Origin: Gulosibacter hominis
GTDB taxonomy: Bacteria > Actinomycetota > Actinomycetes > Actinomycetales > Microbacteriaceae
Assembly (NCBI RefSeq): GCF_904842695.1
Contig: NZ_CAJGWQ010000008.1
Span: forward strand, 1-64,000
Reading direction: 5' to 3'
DNA: 64,000 nt
Under the pieces are notes generated by a model that did no database searches, had not been told where the DNA came from, and saw only the letters and a program-made list of their open reading frames with translations. Of this stretch, positions 34,596-43,410 are shown one piece after another. Numbering within the stretch: the first letter of the stretch is position 1; the number at the start of each line of letters is the position of its first letter. The position numbers and the translations under genes are program-made.

Positions 34596-35771
34596 TTAGC
34601 GGTTGCCCTTGGGCGAGAAGTAGTGCGAGATAACGCGGCCGATGAGGTTCAGCACGATCACGATGACCAGCAGGATGAACGCGCCACCCCAGGCGAGCAT
34701 CTCGGCCTCGTGCTTCGCGTTACCGACGAGCTGGAACGAACCACCGTGCTGGTTGTAGACGAACACCGGCAGTGAGGTCATGATGCCCTGGAACGGGTTG
34801 GTGTTCATGTTGATCGAGAAGCCGGCGGCCACTAGCAGCGGCGCGGTTTCACCGATCACGCGGGCGATAGCCAGCAGCACACCGGTAACCAGGCCCGCGA
34901 GGCAGGTGGGCAGCACTACGCGCACGATGGTGCGCCACTTTGGTACACCGAGTGCGTATGACGCCTCACGCAGATCGGGCGGCACCAGGCGGATCATCTC
35001 CTGGGCTGAACGCACCACGGTGGGAATCATCAGCACCATGAGTGCGATCGCACCGACGAAACCAGAGCGGATGTTGGTGAGAGTACCGCCCGTCTGCTGC
35101 ACGATGAGCAGGAACAGGGCGTAGGCGAACAGACCGGCAACGATCGACGGAACACCGGTCATCACATCCACGAAGAAGTTGATGGCACGCGAGAGGAAGT
35201 TTCCCTTGCCGTATTCAACGAGGTAGATCGCGGTGAAAATACCGATCGGTACCGAGATGAGCGTCGTCAGCAGCGTGATCCAGAGGGTGCCGACGATAGC
35301 GTGCAGCGCACCTTTTTGACCGGGGCGCGAAGCATCGCTGGTGAAGAAGTGTTCGAGACCGAGACCGGGAACACCACGGACCACGAGCGAGAACACGAGC
35401 GACAGCAGCGGAATCATTGCCAGGATGAAGGCAGTAAGCAGCAGGCCTGAAACCAGTCGATTTTTCGCCTGCCGGGCGCCCTCAACGGTACGGCTAACCC
35501 AGTAGATCGCAACCAGGTAGAGCACTGCGGCGAGTGCCATCCAACCGCCCCAGTTGAAGTTCACGGTGAGCTGGCCGGTGCGTTCGTTGACCTTCGAGAA
35601 TTCGTCGCCGGAGGTCATCCACATCAGGCCAAAAATGATGCCCGAAACAACGAATGCGGCAACCAGCAGCAGCGGCGCGACTGAATCCTTGAGGCGCCCG
35701 GCGGCGAGCGAGTTTACTTTTTTCTTGCCCGTGTGTTTGGTTGCAGAAGTTGCAGTAGTCACGTTTGGCAT
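34596..35771 (-). CDS. pstA: Phosphate ABC transporter permease PstA
   Basis: Membrane subunit, 391 aa, longer than the usual 290-300 because of a roughly 90-residue N-terminal extension that carries two extra hydrophobic segments ([38 protein letters not shown]). The permease core has six helices and the EAA-type loop [29 protein letters not shown] near the C-terminus is typical. Starts three bases after pstC ends, so the two are coupled. Confidence 0.95.
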   Translation of the reverse strand: MPNVTTATSATKHTGKKKVNSLAAGRLKDSVAPLLLVAAFVVSGIIFGLMWMTSGDEFSKVNERTGQLTVNFNWGGWMALAAVLYLVAIYWVSRTVEGARQAKNRLVSGLLLTAFILAMIPLLSLVFSLVVRGVPGLGLEHFFTSDASRPGQKGALHAIVGTLWITLLTTLISVPIGIFTAIYLVEYGKGNFLSRAINFFVDVMTGVPSIVAGLFAYALFLLIVQQTGGTLTNIRSGFVGAIALMVLMIPTVVRSAQEMIRLVPPDLREASYALGVPKWRTIVRVVLPTCLAGLVTGVLLAIARVIGETAPLLVAAGFSINMNTNPFQGIMTSLPVFVYNQHGGSFQLVGNAKHEAEMLAWGGAFILLVIVIVLNLIGRVISHYFSPKGNR

Positions 35772-35774
35772 CTC

Positions 35775-36734
35775 CTACTTGTTGTTTCGAGCGATGATGA
35801 AGCGGCCGATCGAGTTCACCGCGAGGGTGATGGCGAACAGCACCAGACCGCTAGCGATCAGTGTGTTGCTGTTCATACCGTGCGCCTCGGGGAAGTTTTG
35901 CGCAATCGATGCTGCGATGGTGGTGGGGTTCTGTGCGGTGAGCACCTGGAAGCTCACGACCCCGGTGCCCGAGAGCACCATGGCGACGGCCATGGTCTCA
36001 CCGAGTGCGCGGCCGAGCGCGAGAATGCCGGATGCAAACACACCCGAGCTGGCGTAGGGGAATACTGCCTGCTTGCACATCTCCCAGCGGGTGGCGCCGA
36101 GCGCGAGCGAGGCTTCTTCGTGCAGACGCGGGGTTTGTTTAAAAATTTCTCGTGAGAGCGAGGTGATGATCGGCAGGATCATGATCGCGAGCACGATTGC
36201 GGCGGTCATGAGGTTACGGCCCGAGGGAACGATGTTGCCGCTAAACAGCGGGAACCATGCCATGTATTCGTTGAGCCACTTGTAGAGCGGGCCGGCGATG
36301 GGGGCAAGCACGATGATGCCCCACAGACCGAACACAACCGATGGCACCGCGGCAAGCATATCGACGATAAACCCGAACGGCCCGGCGAAACGGCGCGGCC
36401 CGAAGTGGCTGATGAACAGCGCCACACCAATACCTACCGGGAGCGCGATCAGCATTGCGAGCAGTGACGCCCAGATGGTGCCGAAAGCAAGTGGCGCAAC
36501 ATACTGCCAGAAACCGCCCGCAGACTCTCGGTAGTTGTCGGGGGCTCGAGATCCGAGCGGTTCGACGATCGCCGGCGCGCCCTGGGCGAGCAGGAATACA
36601 AAGACCGCTGCCAGAATCGCGAGGATGAGTGCACCCGACGTGGTCGAAATAGTTTGGAAGATGGTGTCGCCCGCGCGGCGGACGGTTGCAGGGCGAGATA
36701 CCTGCGGAGCCTGAGCAGTATCAGCGCTCGTCAT
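35775..36734 (-). CDS. pstC: Phosphate ABC transporter permease PstC
   Basis: Membrane partner of PstA, 319 aa with six helices. The cytoplasmic coupling loop is EASLALGATRWEMCKQAVFP and FGLWGIIVLAP and GRALGETMAVAMVLSG are conserved PstC segments. It is separated from pstS by 137 bases containing a stable hairpin. Confidence 0.95.
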   Translation of the reverse strand: MTSADTAQAPQVSRPATVRRAGDTIFQTISTTSGALILAILAAVFVFLLAQGAPAIVEPLGSRAPDNYRESAGGFWQYVAPLAFGTIWASLLAMLIALPVGIGVALFISHFGPRRFAGPFGFIVDMLAAVPSVVFGLWGIIVLAPIAGPLYKWLNEYMAWFPLFSGNIVPSGRNLMTAAIVLAIMILPIITSLSREIFKQTPRLHEEASLALGATRWEMCKQAVFPYASSGVFASGILALGRALGETMAVAMVLSGTGVVSFQVLTAQNPTTIAASIAQNFPEAHGMNSNTLIASGLVLFAITLAVNSIGRFIIARNNK

Positions 36735-36788
36735 CTGCTTGCCTTCCTAAAATTGGTGGGTTGCAAAGGGGAGTTTGGTAACGGATGA

Positions 36789-36822
36789 TGCCCGGCACCC
36801 CGATTTGGGGGAGTGCCGGGCA
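36789..36822 (-). terminator. Intercistronic stem-loop between pstS and pstC
   Basis: A 10-bp perfect stem tgcccggcac / gtgccgggca around a 14-base loop with more pairing. There is no T-run behind it on the minus strand, so it is more likely a partial terminator or a stabiliser of the pstS transcript, raising PstS over the permeases. Confidence 0.65.
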
Positions 36823-36871
36823 ACATCACTGTTCTTGACGTATCAGTTCAACGTCTTCAAGTAGCAGATGA

Positions 36872-37990
36872 CTACTTGATGGTGTCGATGGCAGCCTGTG
36901 CCTCGCTGCGGATCTCGTCCGAGATCGGAGCGTTGCCGGCAACGCCAGCGGCTGCATCCTGAGCCTCGGGGCTGATCACGTAGTTGAAGTAAGCCTTCAC
37001 GAGCTCAGCCTTGGCCGAGTCAGCGTACTCCTGGCAGCCGATGAGGTACGACACGAGAACGATCGGGTAGGCACCCTCAACGCCGGTGTAGTCGAGGTCG
37101 TAGACCACGTCGGTCGCCTCGCGGCCCTCAGCCTTCGGCGAGCCAGCCACAACTGCGGCAGCAGCTTCGGGGGTGTAGGCGACGAAGTCTTCGCCCGACT
37201 TGACCTTGGCGGTCTGCAGCTCGGTTGCGGCCGAAGCGTCGAGGTAACCAATCGAACCCTCACCAGCGGCGATGGCCTGCGCCACACCACCGGTCTTGTC
37301 GGCAGCTTCGCCACCGAGGTCGCTCGGGAAGGCGTCCTCAGTGCCGTAGGTCCAAGCCTCGGGAGCAGCAGCCTCGAGGTACTTGAGGAAGTTACCGGTG
37401 GTGCCCGACTCGTCACCGCGGTGCACAGCGTTGATGGCGGTGTCGGGGAGTTCGACGCCCTCGTTCAGCTTGGCAATTGCCGGGTCGTTCCACTTGGTGA
37501 TCTTGCCGGCGAAGATGTTCGAGAGGGTCTCACCGTCGAGGTTCAGCTCTTCAACCTCGGGGAGGTTGTAACCGATAGCGATGGGCGAGATGTATGCGGG
37601 GAACTCGACCAGAGCCGAACCCTCGGCGCAGCTGCCGAACTTGCCTTCTGCGATCTCTTCGGTCTTGAAAGCGCGGTCTGAACCGATGAAGTCTGAGGTG
37701 CCGGCGACGAAGTTGTCGCGGCCCGGGCCCGAGCCTTCGCCGGTGTAGTTAACGGTCACGCCGTTGTTCTCCGACTGGAAGCCGGGGACCCAAGCTTCGT
37801 TCTGAGCGGTGCCCTGCGAGCTAGCGCCGGTAGCGCTGAGGGTGCCCGAAAGCGACGACGACGCGCCACCCTCGTTGCCGGTAGCCGCAGCGGTCTCGCC
37901 TGCGTCCGAACCGCCGCCGGCGCAGCCAGCGAGAGCAAGAGCGGCAATTGCCGAGAAGGCAACAGAAGTGCCTACGCGCGAAAGCTTCAT
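36872..37990 (-). CDS. pstS: Phosphate-binding lipoprotein PstS
   Basis: Substrate-binding component, 372 aa. The lipoprotein signal ends ALALAGC with the lipidated Cys23, followed by a Gly/Ser-rich tether. Phosphate-contact motifs are GASSQGT, DFIGSDRAF and HRGDESGTTGNFLKYL. First gene of the pst operon; a PHO-box-like repeat sits about 90 bases upstream. Confidence 0.96.
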   Translation of the reverse strand: MKLSRVGTSVAFSAIAALALAGCAGGGSDAGETAAATGNEGGASSSLSGTLSATGASSQGTAQNEAWVPGFQSENNGVTVNYTGEGSGPGRDNFVAGTSDFIGSDRAFKTEEIAEGKFGSCAEGSALVEFPAYISPIAIGYNLPEVEELNLDGETLSNIFAGKITKWNDPAIAKLNEGVELPDTAINAVHRGDESGTTGNFLKYLEAAAPEAWTYGTEDAFPSDLGGEAADKTGGVAQAIAAGEGSIGYLDASAATELQTAKVKSGEDFVAYTPEAAAAVVAGSPKAEGREATDVVYDLDYTGVEGAYPIVLVSYLIGCQEYADSAKAELVKAYFNYVISPEAQDAAAGVAGNAPISDEIRSEAQAAIDTIK

Positions 37991-38078
37991 TGAGTTTCCT
38001 CCATAGATGGGGTTTGTGGAACCAGAACGGGGTTCGAAGTGAAACTATGCGCTGCGAGTTACGTGACATCGTGCTGAA

Positions 38079-38096
38079 GGTAAACGCTTGGTGAAC
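38079..38096 (-). promoter_or_regulatory. PHO-box-like direct repeat upstream of pstS
   Basis: On the minus strand gttcacc aagc gtttacc forms two 7-base units at an 11-base period, matching the PHO box used by PhoP/RegX3-type regulators in actinobacteria. A second direct repeat (ttcgttctgaa, twice, period 15) lies at 38119-38144. RegX3, encoded at 50951-51634, is the likely binder. Confidence 0.7.
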
Positions 38097-38167
38097 GGCA
38101 TTCATTCAGGCGGTGATGTTCGTTCTGAATCAATTCGTTCTGAACCAAATGCGAGCGAGTCTGCCGC

Positions 38168-39118
38168 CTAAATCACCGGACCGTGCGTTTCGGCTGCCAC
38201 AATCCCGAGACGCACATCTCCAGTCGGTACGTGCAGCACCGAGCACTCGGCGGTCGACAGCATTGCCTGACGCGACAGGCCGCTCAGTCGGGTATTGGTG
38301 GCCTCGGCGAGCACGGTGAGCACTTCGGGCATGACCGGAGAATGACTGCACAACACCACGGGCTCGCGCCGCTCGAGCACATCCGCCAACACCTCAGTCA
38401 ATCCCGCATCACCCGACGAAGTGTTTTGCGAAAGCGAGGCGTGGCTTTCGGGAAAGATTCCCAGCGCATCCGCCAGCGGTGCAATCGTCTCGCGGCAGCG
38501 GGCCGCAGTCGAGGTCAGGATGCGCTGCGGGCCAAACGCGCGCAGGATCGGAATAATGTGCTGCGACTGCTCCAGACCGCGTGAGGTGAGCGGGCGAGTT
38601 TCGTCGTGTCCGGGCCACTGTGCCGCCGGAATTGCCGTGGCGTGACGCAGCAGTACGATCGGGAACGTGCTGGCAATACCCCGCTCGTAGCGCTCGGCCA
38701 GCAATTGCAGCAGCTCTTTATCTCGGTCGTAGCTGAGTACCTGCTTCGCTTTTTTTACCGAGAGCCACTCGAGCCGGTCAACCTCACTATTGGGCTTGAA
38801 CTTGTGCTTGGTGAACTGTTCGTCGCTGACCTCGCTCGACCAGTAGTGCACCTCTTTCGGGCGCCCGCTGGGCAGCGTGTAGTCGATGATGCCTAGCGGT
38901 GCACCCAGATCGACTCGGTAACCGGTTTCTTCCCAGATTTCACGCGCTGCCGTTTGCGCCAGTGACTCGCCAGGGTCAACCTTGCCCTTTGCCAATGAGT
39001 AGTCATTGTGGCGGTTGCGGTGAATAACCAGCACTCGTAGTTTTTTGCCATCGAACCGCCACAACACCGACCCTGCGGCATAGACGGTTTGATCGTGACT
39101 GCTGGCTGCGGGCTGCAT
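38168..39118 (-). CDS. NUDIX hydrolase / histidine phosphatase fusion (MutT1-like)
   Basis: A 316-aa two-domain protein. The N-terminal NUDIX domain (about 10-145) has a box from GKVDPGESLAQTAAREIWEE on to the closing TGY. The C-terminal histidine phosphatase domain (about 155-300) has the RHA triplet in VLLRHATAIPA, RGLEQSQHI, SAARCRET and CSHSPVM. The layout equals mycobacterial MutT1, which clears 8-oxo-dGTP and diadenosine polyphosphates. The genes on either side concern phosphate and polyphosphate. Confidence 0.9.
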   Translation of the reverse strand: MQPAASSHDQTVYAAGSVLWRFDGKKLRVLVIHRNRHNDYSLAKGKVDPGESLAQTAAREIWEETGYRVDLGAPLGIIDYTLPSGRPKEVHYWSSEVSDEQFTKHKFKPNSEVDRLEWLSVKKAKQVLSYDRDKELLQLLAERYERGIASTFPIVLLRHATAIPAAQWPGHDETRPLTSRGLEQSQHIIPILRAFGPQRILTSTAARCRETIAPLADALGIFPESHASLSQNTSSGDAGLTEVLADVLERREPVVLCSHSPVMPEVLTVLAEATNTRLSGLSRQAMLSTAECSVLHVPTGDVRLGIVAAETHGPVI

Positions 39119-39128
39119 AATTGCCTTT

Positions 39129-39227
39129 CTGGCTCAGGGATTCTTCTGGCTCAGGGATTCTTCTGGCTCAGGGGTTCTTCTGGGTCCGGGCCTCTTCTAG
39201 CTCAAGGGTTCTGCTGGCTCAGTGCTT
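39129..39227. repeat. 17-bp tandem repeat, nearly six copies
   Basis: The unit ctggctcagggattctt starts at 39129, 39146, 39163, 39180, 39197 and 39214. The first two copies are identical and later ones diverge toward the ppk stop codon at 39226-39228, which lies in the last partial unit. It fills nearly the whole gap between two minus-strand genes. Confidence 0.9.
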
Positions 39228-41337
39228 AGCGGATTGCTTGCGGACGAGCCCGCCGCACGTAGTCGTTCATGATGACATCGTGCAGCTCGGCAAGCGGCTG
39301 GCCATCGTCACCGTGCGCAACTCGGTGCCAGTTCGCATCCGAATCAAGATGCCAGCTGGCCACCTCGCCCGACATAACCAGATCGAACATGCGCTGACAG
39401 CGTTGCACGTGCTCGGGCTCGGTGAGTCGCACGAGCGCTTCGATGCGACGGTCGAGGTTGCGGTGCATCATGTCGGCCGAACCGATGTACACCTGCTCGT
39501 CACCGCCGTTCAAGAACGAAAACACGCGCGAGTGCTCGAGATACCGGCCCACCACCGATCGCACTTTCATCGTCTCGCTCATATTTGGCACGCCTGGGCG
39601 CAGGCCGCAAATACCGCGCACGAACACCTCAACCACAACTCCGGCACGACTGGCCGCATAGAGCGCGTCGATAATTTCTTCATCGATCATCGAATTGACC
39701 TTGATGCGCACCCGACTCGGTTTTCCCGCGAGCGCGGCCTGCCGCTCGCCCTCGATGAGATCGAGCAAACCCTTGCGAAGATGCAGCGGTGCAACCAGCA
39801 GCCGGGTGAAATCGCGTTCGATGGCATAACCCGAAAGCTGGTTAAACAGGCGCGTGACATCGGTTGACACTTCGGGTGCGCAGGTGAACAGACCCATGTC
39901 TTCGTAGATGCGGGAGGTCTTCGGGTGATAGTTACCGGTGCCGACGTGGTTGTAGATGCGCAGCTGTCCGTCTTCGCGGCGAATGACCTGGAGCAGCTTG
40001 CAGTGGGTTTTGAGGCCGACCAGCCCGTACACCACGTGCACCCCGGCTTTTTCGAGCTTGCGCGCCCAAACAATATTGTTCTGCTCGTCAAAGCGTGCCT
40101 TAATTTCAACCAGCGCGAGCACCTGTTTGCCGGCTTCAGCCGCCTTAATCAGCGACGCGATGATCGGAGAGTCACCCGAGGTGCGGTACAGCGTCTGCTT
40201 GATGGCAAGCACGTTCGGGTCGCTGGCGGCCTGCGAGATGAACGCCTGCACGCTGGTTGAGAACGATTCGTACGGGTGCTGTACCAGCACATCCCGTTCA
40301 GCAATCGCGCTGAACAGATCGGTGGGGTCGGCACCCTCGCTGGGACGGAACTCGGGAGCGGTGACCGGCACATGTGTGGCGAATTTTAAATCGGGGCGTT
40401 TAATGCCCGACAGCGCAAACAGCGCCGTCAGATCCAGCGGCCCGGGTAGCACCGTGACCTCGGTGTCGGTGATGTCGAGCTCATCCTTCAACAGCGAAAG
40501 CGTCTCGGCATCCATATCGTCCGACACCTCGAGGCGGATGGGCGGGCCGAATCGGCGGCGCAACAGCTCTTGTTCGAGCGCCTGCAGCAGGTCTTCGGTC
40601 TCGTCCTCTTCAATATTGACGTCTTCGTTACGCGTGATGCGGAAAGCGTGGAAGTCGATGACCTCCATCCCCGGGAAAAGTTCGTCGAGATGCTGCGCGA
40701 TGAGATCTTCGAGCAGGATGAACCAGTGCTGCCCGTCGGGTGCGCGCAGCGGGTAGAGACGGGGGAGCACCGGCGGCACCTTGAGGCGGGCGAACTCGAC
40801 TCGGCCGGTTTGCGGATTGCGCACCCGCACCGACAGGTTGAGTGAGAGGCCAGAAATATAGGGGAAGGGATGCGCCGGGTCGACTGCCAGCGGCATCAGC
40901 ACCGGGAAAATTTCGGTGGTGAACACGCTGTGGAGGTGTTTGCGGCTTGATTCATCCACGTCATCCCACTGCAGGATGCGGATGCCCTCGGCAGCGAGTT
41001 TTGGTTCGAGATCGTCGCGCCAAACGCGCGCGTGACGCTGCTGCAGTTCGTGCGCCAGGGCGCGAATCTGTGCGAGTTCGGCGGCGGGCGGCACACCTGC
41101 GGGGGTCGGCACCGCAAGCCCCAGGTCGATGCGCCGCTTCAACCCGGCGACTCGCACCATGAACCATTCGTCGAGGTTGGACGGGAAAATCGCCAAAAAA
41201 TTTGCTCGCTCAAGCAGCGGCACGCTGTGGTCTTCGCCGAGTTCGAGGACGCGCTGGTTGAACGCCAGCCAGCTGAGTTCGCGATCTACGTAGCGGTCGA
41301 GTCCGAGGTCTTCGAGGCGGTCTGCGGCCGGGGTCAT
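39226..41337 (-). CDS. ppk1: Polyphosphate kinase 1
   Basis: Reversibly transfers the ATP gamma-phosphate to polyphosphate. The 703-aa product starts MTPAADRLEDLG with the N-terminal DRELSWLAFNQRVLELGED motif and the catalytic GLKTHCKLL with the phosphorylated His; the second PLD-like half has IGSADMMHRNLDRRIE. I set the start at 41337, because the upstream frame overlaps the mshD gene and is not conserved in type. Neighbouring NUDIX/phosphatase and Pst genes make this a phosphate-storage cluster. Confidence 0.95.
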   Translation of the reverse strand: MTPAADRLEDLGLDRYVDRELSWLAFNQRVLELGEDHSVPLLERANFLAIFPSNLDEWFMVRVAGLKRRIDLGLAVPTPAGVPPAAELAQIRALAHELQQRHARVWRDDLEPKLAAEGIRILQWDDVDESSRKHLHSVFTTEIFPVLMPLAVDPAHPFPYISGLSLNLSVRVRNPQTGRVEFARLKVPPVLPRLYPLRAPDGQHWFILLEDLIAQHLDELFPGMEVIDFHAFRITRNEDVNIEEDETEDLLQALEQELLRRRFGPPIRLEVSDDMDAETLSLLKDELDITDTEVTVLPGPLDLTALFALSGIKRPDLKFATHVPVTAPEFRPSEGADPTDLFSAIAERDVLVQHPYESFSTSVQAFISQAASDPNVLAIKQTLYRTSGDSPIIASLIKAAEAGKQVLALVEIKARFDEQNNIVWARKLEKAGVHVVYGLVGLKTHCKLLQVIRREDGQLRIYNHVGTGNYHPKTSRIYEDMGLFTCAPEVSTDVTRLFNQLSGYAIERDFTRLLVAPLHLRKGLLDLIEGERQAALAGKPSRVRIKVNSMIDEEIIDALYAASRAGVVVEVFVRGICGLRPGVPNMSETMKVRSVVGRYLEHSRVFSFLNGGDEQVYIGSADMMHRNLDRRIEALVRLTEPEHVQRCQRMFDLVMSGEVASWHLDSDANWHRVAHGDDGQPLAELHDVIMNDYVRRARPQAIR

Positions 41338-41350
41338 TCCGCGCGTCCTT

Positions 41351-42310
41351 TCAGTTCGTGGCGCTGCTTGTCTCAACTGTAGTTCGGTCGAGGAAATACT
41401 GAACATCCAGACGCTCAGTGACAAACCCGAGCCGGCGATAAAGCGACATGGCCGGGGTGTTGCTGCCGTCGACGTAAAGAATGGCGCGCTTCGCGCCGCG
41501 TTCGAGCAGGCGGTTGAGTCCGGCGTTCATGAGCGTGCGTCCGAGCCCCTGGCCGGCAAGGTTCGGGGCGACACCGACCACATAGATCTCGTATTCGTCA
41601 CCGTCGATTTTGCACCAGCAATAGCCGGCAAGCTCATCGTCGGCGGTGAGCACCAAAAAATCTGCCGAATTGAACCAGGGCTGGCGCATCCGAGCCTCAA
41701 GATCCGCCAGCTGCAGCCGGCCCTGTTCGGGATGCGCCGCAAAAATTTTGGCGTTCAACGCAACCCAGGCGCGAGCATCCCGGTCGGCATCGAAAGCGCG
41801 AATTTGCATCCCGGCCGGAAGATCTGGCTGCCGTAGGGGAGCGCGCAGCGGCAGCGCCAACACATAGAGCTCGCGAGTGGCGGTGGCGCCGAGCGAGGCG
41901 GCGAGCTCGCGAGACCCGGGCAGGCTGCCGTGCGCCCACACCTGTAGCTGCCGTGCCGCGTGAGTGGTGAGTAGGGACGTGAGTTCGCGAGCGAGGGCGG
42001 TGCCGACTCGGCGGCGCCGAGCGTGGGGATGCACGACCAGCTCGGCCATAATCATCCCCTCGGCGTGGGCCGCGGTATCGACGTGATACAGGGCGGCGCC
42101 GAGTAGTGAACCGGATGCATCCCGTGCGGTAACTGCCTGCCGCTGTGCGAGTTTGAGGAGGGTTTCTTCGTTGAAGGGCGGGAGGCCGTCGGCCGCGGTT
42201 GCCGTGCGGGTGAGCTGCTGGATCTCGGTGGCGAGTTCGGCAGCCTCGCCGGCTGTTGCGATGGTGAACTGCTGCCCGAAATGCTGCGCCAAGGTGCTGC
42301 TCCTTCGCAT
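41351..42310 (-). CDS. mshD: Mycothiol synthase
   Basis: Acetylates Cys-GlcN-Ins in the last step of mycothiol synthesis. The 319-aa product holds two tandem GNAT domains: the first with MAELVVHPHARRRRVGTAL, the second with VVGVAPNLAGQGLGRTLMNA, and AHPEQGRLQLADLEARM and LYVDGSNTPAMSLYRRLGF as MshD landmarks. It is specific to actinobacteria and so supports the taxonomic inference. It ends 13 bases before ppk1 on the same strand. Confidence 0.92.
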   Translation of the reverse strand: MRRSSTLAQHFGQQFTIATAGEAAELATEIQQLTRTATAADGLPPFNEETLLKLAQRQAVTARDASGSLLGAALYHVDTAAHAEGMIMAELVVHPHARRRRVGTALARELTSLLTTHAARQLQVWAHGSLPGSRELAASLGATATRELYVLALPLRAPLRQPDLPAGMQIRAFDADRDARAWVALNAKIFAAHPEQGRLQLADLEARMRQPWFNSADFLVLTADDELAGYCWCKIDGDEYEIYVVGVAPNLAGQGLGRTLMNAGLNRLLERGAKRAILYVDGSNTPAMSLYRRLGFVTERLDVQYFLDRTTVETSSATN

Positions 42311-42374
42311 CGAAATGATGGTGGTGTGAACATGCTAGGTGTTGTGGGTCATGGCGGTGCGGCACAATTGCGGT

Positions 42375-42674
42375 ATGGACACTGGCCCGCTGACCAAACG
42401 TGAACGCGCATCCGTGGGGATTGCGTGGGCGATCGCGCTGCTCGCGGCGATTCTGATTGGGGTGCTCGCGGGGCGTGACCGTCAGCTTGCCTGGGTTTCA
42501 ATCGCGATGCTGATGCTGGTGTTTGTGTCGGCGCTGCTGCAGCTGATCCTCGCCAAACCGGCCGGGTTCATCCACCGCATGTCGCTGAGTTTGGCTGGTG
42601 CAGCGGTGATTCTGGCGCTTGCCTCGCTGGTGTTTGTGCTGGCTGGCGCATCCGGATTCGTCACCGCCCGCTAG
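42375..42674 (+). CDS. Small three-helix membrane protein
   Basis: A 99-aa protein starting MDTGPLTKRERASVG, with three hydrophobic segments (VGIAWAIALLAAILIGVLAG, WVSIAMLMLVFVSALLQLIL, LAGAAVILALASLVFVLAG). It is divergent from mshD. The function is unknown; small proteins of this size and position are common next to mshD in this group. The ATG at 42375 is preferred to the longer frame from 42339. Confidence 0.75.
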   Translation: MDTGPLTKRERASVGIAWAIALLAAILIGVLAGRDRQLAWVSIAMLMLVFVSALLQLILAKPAGFIHRMSLSLAGAAVILALASLVFVLAGASGFVTAR

Positions 42675-43150
42675 CGCGGCCCAGCATCCCAACCCAGCTG
42701 CCCTGCCCAGCATCCCAGCCAGCTGCCCTGCCCAGCTGTCCTGCATCCCAGATGCCCTGCCTGGCCTTGCATCCCAGCATCCCAGCTGCCCTGCCCTGCA
42801 TCCCTGCCCAGATGCCCTGCCCGGCCCTGCTCTGCCTGGGCACTGCAGATTTTTGTTTTCTGGCCTCAGATTTTTGTTTCCTGACATCAGAATTTTGGCT
42901 GCAAAACCCGGGAATAACGGCGTTTTGGGCGGAATCGCTGCATTTTGCAGCCAGGAAACAATTCTCCGCAAAAAACTGCAGTCAGGAAACAATTCTCCGG
43001 CGCAAATTGCAGCCAGGAAACAAAATTCGCATGTGAAGCAGACAGCTGCAGGCGCGCATGTGAGGCGGGGGAGGCGCAGGCAGGCGCAGACAGAAGCGGG
43101 GCAGCACAGGCAGCTGCAGGCAGACACAGGCAGGCGCAGGGGATGCAGGG
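42675..43150. repeat. Compound minisatellite block with inverted symmetry
   Basis: Four adjoining low-complexity arrays. 42684-42840: degenerate cagctgccctgccc/agcatccc units. 42846-42908: three 21-bp units beginning cagatttttgtttcctg. 42946-43036: three 31-bp units beginning tgcagccaggaaacaattct. 43050-43145: degenerate caggcagacacaggcaggcg units. The left arrays are pyrimidine-rich and the right arrays purine-rich, and the right units read backwards (gaattttgtttcctggctgc) resemble the left ones, so the block is a large imperfect palindrome centred near 42920. No supported gene lies in it. Confidence 0.85.
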
Positions 43151-43197
43151 CGGGAATGGCGCGGAGGGTGCGGCATGGCATCGGCTAGACTGAAGGC

Positions 43198-43314
43198 ATG
43201 GATGCAGCGATGTTCTTTGAGATTCTGTTCATGGGCCTGCTCGGTGCCGCAATGGTGGGCATCGTTGGCGTTTCGATTGCCGTGATCCGCGGCCTGTTCA
43301 AGGGACAGAGCTAG
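43198..43314 (+). CDS. 38-aa single-helix membrane protein
   Basis: A short ORF from the ATG at 43198 (aagg just upstream) reads MDAAMFFEILFMGLLGAAMV and ends IRGLFKGQS. One hydrophobic helix (about 6-30) is followed by a basic tail. The clean start, composition and location right after the repeat block support it. Function unknown. Confidence 0.6.
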   Translation: MDAAMFFEILFMGLLGAAMVGIVGVSIAVIRGLFKGQS

Positions 43315-43410
43315 GCATCACTACCGGCTGTCACGTCGCTTACTCACCGCGCACACCACCACGCGCGACGTAGCACCGCGGCGTGCAGGATGAGATTTTT
43401 GGGATGAGCG

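Noticed and set aside
42946-43036. Possible CRISPR array (three 31-bp units)
   Set aside because: The units are contiguous, with no unique spacers, and no cas gene is in the window. They are a tandem repeat.
42498-43188. Two long overlapping frames in the repeat block (227 aa minus, 189 aa plus)
   Set aside because: Both translate the low-complexity repeats into biased Cys/Pro/Arg/Gln-rich sequence without domains or good starts.
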